Assembly: GCA_902797695.1 (NCBI GenBank)
Contig: CADBTW010000061.1
Location: 1 to 39,083, forward strand
Origin: an uncultured Sutterellaceae bacterium
GTDB lineage: Bacteria > Pseudomonadota > Gammaproteobacteria > Burkholderiales > Burkholderiaceae_F
Reading direction: 5' to 3'
DNA length: 39,083 nt
Under the pieces are notes generated by a model. That model did not search any database. It had not been told where the DNA came from and was given only the letters and a program-made list of their open reading frames with translations. Positions 33,829 to 39,083 of this stretch are shown here, piece after piece (the stretch's first letter is position 1; each line of letters opens with the position of its first letter). Both the position numbers and the translations under genes were made by a program.

Positions 33829-35094
33829 ATGGCTCTGATTGTTCATAAGTACGGTGGCACCTCGATGGGGTCGCCGCAGCGCATCCGCAACGTCGCGCAC
33901 CGCGTTGCGAAGTGGCGCAAGGCCGGCCACCAGATGGTGGTCGTGGTTTCCGCGATGAGCGGCGAGACGAACCGTCTCCTCGCGCTCGCGAAGGAGGTCT
34001 CCCCGCATCCCGATCCCCGGGAGCTCGACGTCGTCGCGACGACGGGCGAGCAGGTCTCGATCGGGCTCCTTGCGATGGCGCTGAAGGACCTCGGCGTTGA
34101 CGCCGTGAGCCTCACCGGCTGGCAGGTCGGGGTCTTCACGGATAACGCCTACATGAAGGCCCGTATCGACACGATCTCGCAGGAACGGATCCGCCGGGAG
34201 CTCGACGCCGGCCGCGTCGTGATCGTCGCGGGGTTCCAGGGAATCGATCCTGACGGGAACATTACGACCCTCGGCCGCGGAGGCTCGGACACTTCCGCCG
34301 TCGCGATCGCCGCCGCACTCCATGCGGACGAGTGCCTCATCTTCACGGATGTCGACGGCGTCTACACCACCGACCCCCGGATCTGCTCGGACGCGAAGCG
34401 CCTTCCGAACATCACGTTCGAGGAAATGCTCGAGCTCGCGAGCGCGGGCTCCAAGGTCCTGCAGATCCGTTCCGTTGAATTCGCCGGCAAGTTCAAGGTT
34501 CCCTGCCGCGTCCTTTCGAGCCTTACCGATCCGGACCTCCCGGTCGAAGAGGAAGCGGTTTCCGGCACTCTGATTACTTATGAGGAAGATCCCAAAATGA
34601 TGGAAAAAGCCCTGGTTACCGGCATTGCCGCGTCCCGCAGCGACGCTAAGGTCACGCTTCACGACGTGTCCGACACCCCCGGCGTGGCGTCCTCGATCCT
34701 GCAGCCGATCGCTGACGCGAACATCGATGTCGACATGATCGTCCAGAACGTGAGCGTCCAGGGGAAGACCGACTTCACCTTCACGGTGCCGCGCGGCGAC
34801 CTCGAGAAGACCGTCCAGGTCTTGAAGGAACAGGTGCTTCCGAAGGCGGGCGGCGAGGGCATCGTGACGAACGACCGCATCGCGAAGATCTCTGTGGTCG
34901 GGATCGGCATGCGGACCCATTCCGGCGTCGCGTCCCGCATGTTCAAGGCGCTGTCCGAGGAAGGCATCAACATCCTGATGATCAGCACTTCCGAGATCAA
35001 GGTGAGCATCGTGGTGGACGAGAAGTACACGGAACTCGCGGTCCGCGCCCTGCACCACGCCTTCGGCCTCGAGAACGGCCCGAGCGAGGTCTAA
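33829..35094 (+). CDS. lysC: aspartate kinase LysC
   Basis: A 421-residue enzyme phosphorylating aspartate at the head of the lysine/threonine/methionine/diaminopimelate pathway. The kinase domain has the N-terminal KYGGTSMG, TTGEQVSIGLLA, GRGGSDTSAVAIAAAL and FTDVDGVYTTDPR. Two ACT domains follow (about 265-335 and 345-415) with SDTPGVAS and GMRTHSGVASRMFKALSEEGINI, indicating feedback control by end-product amino acids. The layout fits the alpha2beta2-type aspartokinases. A good internal start at 34597 would give a separate regulatory subunit. The 171-bp leader (33658-33828) has a CCGCAG/CTGCGG hairpin but no riboswitch I recognise. Confidence 0.96.
   Translation: MALIVHKYGGTSMGSPQRIRNVAHRVAKWRKAGHQMVVVVSAMSGETNRLLALAKEVSPHPDPRELDVVATTGEQVSIGLLAMALKDLGVDAVSLTGWQVGVFTDNAYMKARIDTISQERIRRELDAGRVVIVAGFQGIDPDGNITTLGRGGSDTSAVAIAAALHADECLIFTDVDGVYTTDPRICSDAKRLPNITFEEMLELASAGSKVLQIRSVEFAGKFKVPCRVLSSLTDPDLPVEEEAVSGTLITYEEDPKMMEKALVTGIAASRSDAKVTLHDVSDTPGVASSILQPIADANIDVDMIVQNVSVQGKTDFTFTVPRGDLEKTVQVLKEQVLPKAGGEGIVTNDRIAKISVVGIGMRTHSGVASRMFKALSEEGINILMISTSEIKVSIVVDEKYTELAVRALHHAFGLENGPSEV
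34582..34599 (+). promoter_or_regulatory. lysC: internal ribosome site and start inside lysC (probable beta subunit)
   Basis: GAGGAAG (34582-34588) is 8 bases before an in-frame ATG at 34597 (MMEKALVTG), exactly between the kinase domain and the ACT domains. Local codons turn AT-rich (ACT, ATT, TAT, GAT, AAA) in a gene otherwise full of G/C-ending codons, as expected for an open initiation site. Aspartokinases of Bacillus subtilis and Corynebacterium use such an internal start. Confidence 0.6.
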
Positions 35095-35142
35095 TGATCC
35101 TTGGCGCTTCCTTTCCGGAGTCGCCTAGGTGATGGGGAAATG

Positions 35143-35174
35143 GCGCCGGAAGCGAATTTGCCTCCGGCGCTTTC
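35143..35174 (+). terminator. lysC terminator
   Basis: GCGCCGGA (35143-35150) and TCCGGCGC (35163-35170) form an 8-bp stem followed by TTTC. It overlaps the -35 box of the tRNA promoter. Confidence 0.55.
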
Positions 35175-35186
35175 AGCCTGTAAAAT
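35158..35186 (+). promoter_or_regulatory. sigma-70 promoter of tRNA-Ser
   Basis: TTGCCT (35158-35163), 17-base spacer, TAAAAT (35181-35186). The tRNA 5' end follows 15 bases later. Confidence 0.65.
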
Positions 35187-35201
35187 CCACGTCTCGCATC
35201 A

Positions 35202-35291
35202 GGAAGGATGGCAGAGTGGTTGAATGCACCGGTCTTGAAAACCGGCGAAGCTTCAAAACTTCCGTGAGTTCGAATCTCACTCCTTCCGCCA
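35202..35291 (+). tRNA. tRNA-Ser (anticodon UGA)
   Basis: A 90-nt type II tRNA. The acceptor GGAAGGA (35202-35208) pairs with TCCTTCC (35281-35287), followed by the encoded GCCA end. The anticodon stem CCGGT/ACCGG encloses a loop with TGA. It has a long serine variable arm and the T-loop GTTCGAATC. It is followed by a terminator. Base composition drops directly downstream, so its 3' end may be an island boundary. Confidence 0.97.
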
Positions 35292-35300
35292 GAACATAAG

Positions 35301-35340
35301 AAAAGCCCCGAATCGATCGCCTTGATCTTCGGGGCTTTTT
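35301..35340 (+). terminator. tRNA-Ser terminator
   Basis: AAAAGCCCCGAA (35301-35312) pairs with TTCGGGGCTTTT, followed by a T run. It probably works in both directions and could also stop the minus-strand ATPase transcript. Confidence 0.9.
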
Positions 35341-35447
35341 GTTCATCTCTGAAAAATCCGCTTGACTCACTGCTTCAGGCGGGGTGCAGTTAGGATTTCC
35401 GTTCGAAAGAGCTCTCAGTCATACCTAAGCGGGAAATGCGCGCGCTT

Positions 35448-36827
35448 TCAGAAGGGAACAGTTTTTCCAAGAATCCTTTCGAGGCTGGAAAGCGTGTCCT
35501 CTGTTGACAAGCCGCCGATCCTGACGTGATAGGATCTGATCGCAGGGTTTGCCGTGAGGAACGCCTCCACTTTCAGGCGGAGGAGGGCCTCGCTGTATTT
35601 TTCCTTGTTTTTCTTGACTTCGAAAAAATAAGCTTCCTTGCTCTCATCGCTTATCGCGACGAGGTCGAGTTCGTTTGTGCCTTTCCTGTCCCACCAGGAA
35701 CCAATGGTCAGGAAACGATGGCTTTCCGCTAATTTTTCCCGGAAGAACTGCTCCAGGGCCCTGCCGGCAAATTCAGGGTAACCGTTGAGGAAATCCCGGC
35801 GCATGCCTTTGAAATCGTTCAGGGAGGCACGCGCTGAGTTCTTGAGTACGAAGTTGAACCAGAAATTCAGATAGCGGTCCTTGAGGCGATAGCGAACCTT
35901 TCTCGTTGCCTTGGAAAGGGCAGGGGAATTTCGCTCAATTAGTTCAAATTGCTTCTCAAGCCTCGACAGGGCTCCGCTGATGCTTTCGTCTGTCAGGTTC
36001 TGCAGTTCGTCACGTCGGGTGATTCCACCTGCCAATGCTCTGAGTATCGTTCGGTTGAGCCCGGACTCGCCTCGAAATTCGTTAGCTATCAGAATCTCGC
36101 CATCCATGAGGAAAATCGAACCGTTCCGGAATGCGATCTTCGACATGCTCTCAAGGTCCGTTGCATCATGATCCATCAGCGAGGAGACGAACCATGGGAC
36201 GCCTCCCGTCAGGCAGTAAAGCGCGAGAAGGTCTTCGCCGGTGCAGCGTGGCTTGTAATCCGAAAGCACTTGTTGGAGAACCGAAGGCGGGAAGGGCTTT
36301 ACGTGAATAAAGCGGTCAACCCGGCCGTAGAGCGGTTCACTGTACTCCTCAAAGATGTTCCTCATTGCTGATCGGACGGATCCGCTCATCACAAGTAGGA
36401 CATGGCTTTGCCGTGAGAGAAGATCCCAGTCCCGCTGCAGTTCAGACCAGAAGGAAGGTTCAGCGAACCCCAAGTCCTGGCATTCGTCGATGACGAGATT
36501 GATCAATTGGTTTTGCCCCAGACCAATCACGAACCGGATAACCTGCGACGGTTTTTCGAAGGGAATCTCTTGGATTCCTTCGACAGCTTGCCGAACCACT
36601 GACATCCACTCTCTTGCCAGATCCCTGCTGGAAACCCGAGTGGCGAAGAGGTAGATAAAAGTTCCCTCAGCGCACTGCAAGGTTCTCCTGATGAGTTCAG
36701 TCTTGCCGACACGCCTTCGCCCGGTGATGACGGCAATCCGGCCAGAACCAGTCTGTTTGACCAGCTCCAGTTCTTCGCGGATGGCTTCCTGCTCTGACTC
36801 ACGGTCGTAAAACTTCTTGAGTGGCAT
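35448..36827 (-). CDS. AAA-type ATPase with C-terminal DUF234 (nuclease-like) domain
   Basis: 459 residues. The N-terminal ATPase of the archaeal/STAND-like type has Walker A TGRRRVGKT (35-43), Walker B-like LINLVIDECQD and sensor LLVMSGS. A winged-helix middle (ITRRDELQNLTDESISGALSRLEKQ) follows. The C-terminal domain has the DUF234 start KVRYRLKDRYLNFWFNFV and a PD-(D/E)XK-like core, NELDLVAI...YFFEVKK. Such proteins are common on mobile islands and in toxin-like contexts; their function is poorly known. GC content and codon use are lower than in the housekeeping part. An array of GTTC/GAAC palindromes lies 44-84 bp before its start and recurs upstream of hicB. Confidence 0.85.
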   Translation of the reverse strand: MPLKKFYDRESEQEAIREELELVKQTGSGRIAVITGRRRVGKTELIRRTLQCAEGTFIYLFATRVSSRDLAREWMSVVRQAVEGIQEIPFEKPSQVIRFVIGLGQNQLINLVIDECQDLGFAEPSFWSELQRDWDLLSRQSHVLLVMSGSVRSAMRNIFEEYSEPLYGRVDRFIHVKPFPPSVLQQVLSDYKPRCTGEDLLALYCLTGGVPWFVSSLMDHDATDLESMSKIAFRNGSIFLMDGEILIANEFRGESGLNRTILRALAGGITRRDELQNLTDESISGALSRLEKQFELIERNSPALSKATRKVRYRLKDRYLNFWFNFVLKNSARASLNDFKGMRRDFLNGYPEFAGRALEQFFREKLAESHRFLTIGSWWDRKGTNELDLVAISDESKEAYFFEVKKNKEKYSEALLRLKVEAFLTANPAIRSYHVRIGGLSTEDTLSSLERILGKTVPF

Positions 36828-36870
36828 GGGATTTCTTGATGTGGGGTTTAAGTCAATGGAATTTTAATTC

Positions 36871-36911
36871 GTTCAACGAACGTTCGTTCAGTGAACGTTC
36901 ATAAAATGAAC
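36871..36911. promoter_or_regulatory. overlapping GTTC/GAAC palindromes upstream of the ATPase gene
   Basis: GTTCAACGAAC (36871-36881), GAACGTTC (36878-36885 and 36893-36900), GTTCA-G-TGAAC (36886-36896) and GTTCAT-AAA-ATGAAC (36897-36911) overlap in tandem. The part 36875-36898 matches 37440-37463 with one mismatch. It is a multi-site operator, probably bound by a ribbon-helix-helix protein such as the adjacent HicB. Confidence 0.75.
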
Positions 36912-36981
36912 AATACCATCTAGAACCAAACCCATTGGTCGTGAGACACCGCAGGAATGATCTTTCGAGTCATGAGTTATC

Positions 36982-37329
36982 TCATGCGGCGGTTTGCTTA
37001 TCAAATCTTTCGGCCAGCACTTTTTCTATTACCGCGTTGATTGACTCCGACCTTTGGGCTGCATACACGGCAATTTTGTGATGCAGGTCTTGCCCGATCC
37101 GGATGTTAAAGCTTCCAGAACAGGGTTTTTCTGGTTGAACGCCATCAATCCTGCAGTCTGCAAGATACTCATCAACAACTTCGTGAAACTGTGTCTCTAG
37201 TTCGGTCAGCGAATCCCCCGAATAAGACAGCAGTGGCCTGATGAACTGCACTTTGCCGAAAAGGACATGATCTTCAGGGCTGAATTCAATGGAACCCTCA
37301 TAATTTTTGTATTTCATGAAATTAGCCAT
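36982..37329 (-). CDS. hicB: HicB-family antitoxin (no hicA next to it)
   Basis: 115 residues. The N-terminal half is HicB-like (MKYKNYEGSIEFSPEDHVLFGKV, LTELETQFHEVVDEYLADC). The C-terminal half is a ribbon-helix-helix DNA-binding domain (GSFNIRIGQDLHHKIAVYAAQRSESINAVIEKVLAERF). HicB proteins block HicA mRNA interferases and repress their own operon. No intact hicA is present; the 100 bases upstream could be translated to a short stretch ending KLRQILNFLENF that only faintly recalls a HicA C-terminus. No good ribosome site is visible for ATG 37329; ATG 37317 is an alternative. The ATPase gene lies downstream on the same strand. Confidence 0.88.
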   Translation of the reverse strand: MANFMKYKNYEGSIEFSPEDHVLFGKVQFIRPLLSYSGDSLTELETQFHEVVDEYLADCRIDGVQPEKPCSGSFNIRIGQDLHHKIAVYAAQRSESINAVIEKVLAERFDKQTAA

Positions 37330-37438
37330 GGTTTTCAAAAATTTTCTAAAAAATTAAGAATTTGCCTAAGCTTATCTTCCTTGTTCTCGTTTTTCTGATT
37401 CCTGGGCGTGGAGTGGGGCTGGGAAAATTGCCTTCGAA

Positions 37439-37463
37439 GAACGAACGTTCGTTCAATGAACGT
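37439..37463. promoter_or_regulatory. GAAC/GTTC palindromic operator upstream of hicB
   Basis: GAACGAAC-GTTCGTTC (37439-37454) is a perfect 16-bp palindrome, overlapped by GTTCA-A-TGAAC (37451-37461). It matches the operator before the ATPase gene over 24 bp with one difference. It lies about 110 bp before the hicB start and 92 bp after the iscB stop. Confidence 0.75.
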
Positions 37464-37554
37464 CAGCAAATGAAGAGTAGGAAAAGAACAAAAGGGAGCT
37501 TGATGTTTGTGTGGATTATCCGAACCTGTGAGCGAAACTTTAGGAGCAGTTGGT

Positions 37555-38853
37555 TCAGGAATATCCATAGCCGTCACCGCGCTGCAGGAGCCTGCAGTGC
37601 CGCCAGCAGATTCCCTGCACTGTCCCAGAGGCGGTTTGAATGTTGAAGCCGCCGGATTTCCGGACGGCAACCCGGCCCTTGTAGTGTCCGGCCTTCTTGC
37701 CCTTCGAGACGAAAGCTTCGACCATGTCACCGGTAGCGAAGCCGTGGACCATTTTCTTTCGGGTCCGGTAGCCTCTTGGGAAACCATAAGCGTTGGTAAG
37801 GGTACGGCAATAGACTCCCCGCCCGGTGCATCTGATTCGGAGCACGTCAAGGTCGGGGTCAAACTCGACCCCGTTGATGCGACCGGCACAGGCGGCGTCA
37901 AACCAGTGCTCTTTCGGAACATGGAAAGCATGGCGGTTGAATTTCGTCAGAGCACCGGATGGCGCCTTGACCGGAAGCCCTGTCACTGCCTTGAGTGACC
38001 TGAGAAGGGCCCAGCGGGTACTGTTCACGACCCCAGCGTCCTGAAGGGGTTTCTTGAGTAGGGCCTTTACCCGTTTATACACGCGGGGTTGTCCCTTCAG
38101 GAAATCCTCGAGTGTCCGGCTGCCTTTTTTCTGATTGCAGGAAACGCACGCGAGCACAAGGTTGGACAGACGGTTCGAGCCCCCGGCTGCTTTTGGAACA
38201 ACGTGGTCGACGTTCAGAGGCACGTTGGTCCTGCCGCAGTACACGCACTTTCTGCCAAATTTTTCCAGCAGATATTCCCGGACGTTGTAACCATAAAGTT
38301 CGCCGTGCATGTAATCTGTACCGACAGCCGTGGGGTGTTCCAGCTTGAACGTATCGAACTTCACCAGCTCCTGAGTAATTCCAGCAACGGGCGCCAGCCT
38401 GCAGAGGCGCTGTACCCAGGCTGAGGTTGTCACTACCCGGTGCCGCAGGCTGGGCGAGAGCCAGCCCTTTGGCCTTGCACGATTGGAAAAGCGGGGCTTC
38501 CGATATCGCAAATGGGTGGTGCGCCTTTGGTTTCTATTCATTGCGCGAATTAGCAGGGCTTGGTGGATACTTTCCCCGCGGTGGGCAAGACAGAAAAAGG
38601 CAAGCGCATGATGCACCTTTTTTTCGTCTTCCCGAACAACGGCCATTCCCGTTTTCCGGGAGCCCGGGTCGATTTTGACGATGACGGGCTGTACTGCGGA
38701 TTTCTCCAGCAACCTGTCAGTCAGCCGGATGGTAAACGGATACAAACGGGCTATACGCGCGCGTCCCGATTTGAGAAGACGCCGCGCCCGTGCCGCCGAG
38801 CACGGCATGAGAGGTCGTTTCTTCTTGTCGAGAACAAAGACACGAGTAGTCAT
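37555..38853 (-). CDS. iscB: IscB RNA-guided HNH/RuvC nuclease
   Basis: A 432-residue IscB, the transposon-encoded ancestor type of Cas9. Parts in order: PLMP domain (KKRPLMPCSAARARRLL, 11-27), RuvC-I (KIDPGSRKTG, D62), Arg-rich bridge helix (NQRRTTHLRYRKPRFSNR), RuvC-II (ITQELVKFD, E162), HNH (CVYCGRTNVPLNVDHVVPKA with H217, then RLSNLVLACVSCNQKKG), RuvC-III (EHWFDAAC, H316/D319), and a C-terminal TAM-interacting part. All catalytic residues are present and the frame is intact, so it is probably active. ATG 38853 starts at the PLMP domain; AAGGAAA lies about 12 bases upstream. No tnpA transposase is in the window, as is common for iscB. The omega-RNA is expected directly upstream. Confidence 0.95.
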   Translation of the reverse strand: MTTRVFVLDKKKRPLMPCSAARARRLLKSGRARIARLYPFTIRLTDRLLEKSAVQPVIVKIDPGSRKTGMAVVREDEKKVHHALAFFCLAHRGESIHQALLIRAMNRNQRRTTHLRYRKPRFSNRARPKGWLSPSLRHRVVTTSAWVQRLCRLAPVAGITQELVKFDTFKLEHPTAVGTDYMHGELYGYNVREYLLEKFGRKCVYCGRTNVPLNVDHVVPKAAGGSNRLSNLVLACVSCNQKKGSRTLEDFLKGQPRVYKRVKALLKKPLQDAGVVNSTRWALLRSLKAVTGLPVKAPSGALTKFNRHAFHVPKEHWFDAACAGRINGVEFDPDLDVLRIRCTGRGVYCRTLTNAYGFPRGYRTRKKMVHGFATGDMVEAFVSKGKKAGHYKGRVAVRKSGGFNIQTASGTVQGICWRHCRLLQRGDGYGYS

Positions 38854-38997
38854 TATGTAAAAGGTTTCCTTACGGATGCGGGATTTCTCCCGTGACGCCT
38901 GCCCGAAGCAGGTCTCCCTTCGCCAATGTTGATGCCCGGCGTTGCCTTCCGTTCCCGTTTCATGGATACCCAAACCTTGTCTGCTGAACGAAATTCC
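38854..38997 (-). ncRNA. probable omega-RNA (HEARO-type) of iscB
   Basis: The 144 bases upstream of iscB, same strand, have no reading frame of note but many short stems: AAACC/GGTTT across the 5' part, CGCC/GGCG, CCTGC-TTCGG-GCAGG, and CGGGAGAAATCCCG just before the gene. Position and structure fit the omega-RNA of IscB systems, whose guide lies at the 5' end, here near the junction with the 86-bp repeat. Boundaries and guide are not defined by the sequence alone. Confidence 0.6.
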
Positions 38998-39083
38998 AGG
39001 GTTTAGCTAGTCGAAGAAAAATCTTCCAAATTTGTCATTCGCTGTGCAGTGGTTCGGTGGAGTCATGGAAAAATGGTCCTGAG
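38998..39083 (-). repeat. 86-bp repeat, right copy, directly upstream of the iscB element
   Basis: The reverse complement of 78-163 with one mismatch; it may continue past the window end. On the minus strand the repeat runs straight into the presumed omega-RNA and iscB, with homology ending at CTAAACCCT. The last bases of the repeat therefore sit where an IscB guide would be taken from. Confidence 0.85.

Noticed and set aside
35362-35367. TTGACT resembling a -35 box after tRNA-Ser
   Set aside because: No -10 box at 16-18 bp spacing and no plus-strand gene downstream.
36871-36911. CRISPR-like array of short repeats
   Set aside because: The repeats are overlapping palindromic half-sites without spacers, so they are an operator. 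No CRISPR array is present in the window.
37335-37931. Minus-strand frame whose end (KLRQILNFLENF) could be a HicA remnant
   Set aside because: Most of it is a shadow of iscB. The last ~30 residues recall a HicA C-terminus only weakly and there is no start codon, so I did not annotate a gene.

Overview
This window looks like chromosome of a Gram-negative, GC-rich, anaerobic or microaerophilic betaproteobacterium. My best guess is a gut member of Sutterellaceae/Burkholderiales. The signs are two beta-type general porins, Tat- and Sec-exported respiratory proteins, a DcuC-type anaerobic dicarboxylate carrier, a tmRNA with a betaproteobacterial-style tag, and the neighbour groups suhB|trmJ-cysE, ppiB-lpxH and accA-tilS-lysC. 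The taxon is inferred from gene content, not from a marker gene.

Left end (about 0.1-7.1 kb): a sigma-54 activator gene faces a four-gene run: a Tat-exported flavin reductase of the fumarate/urocanate reductase family, a periplasmic tetraheme cytochrome c, a Sec-exported protein with the fold signature of histidine/phenylalanine ammonia-lyase, and a porin. A textbook sigma-54 promoter (GG-N10-GC) and two palindromes at enhancer distance lie between activator and run. I read this as an inducible periplasmic module that uses an acrylate-type compound as electron acceptor. The lyase homologue lacks the Ala-Ser-Gly triad that forms the MIO cofactor and also the usual catalytic Tyr, so its reaction is open. 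This is the most novel system in the window.

Next (7.1-13.8 kb): a remnant of a short-chain dehydrogenase, then a nickel-type ABC transporter operon (nikABCDE, minus strand) with a second porin directly downstream and a perfect palindromic operator upstream. A tmRNA gene follows (14.0-14.4 kb).

Middle (14.6-35.3 kb): mostly housekeeping genes. These are DcuC, a LysE exporter, a DUF488 protein with an NhaC antiporter, an unknown acidic protein, thioredoxin divergent from an HxlR regulator, MutS, SuhB, TrmJ, CysE (with an IscR-like site), a nitroreductase, LpxH, PpiB, a TPR protein, CysS, AccA, TilS, LysC and tRNA-Ser(UGA).

Right end (35.3-39.1 kb): after tRNA-Ser the base composition drops and mobile-type genes appear: a DUF234-type ATPase/nuclease, an orphan HicB antitoxin, and an intact IscB RNA-guided nuclease with a probable omega-RNA upstream. 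The ATPase and hicB are each preceded by nearly the same 24-bp GAAC/GTTC operator. The window ends in an 86-bp sequence that recurs, inverted and with one mismatch, near the left end (78-163).
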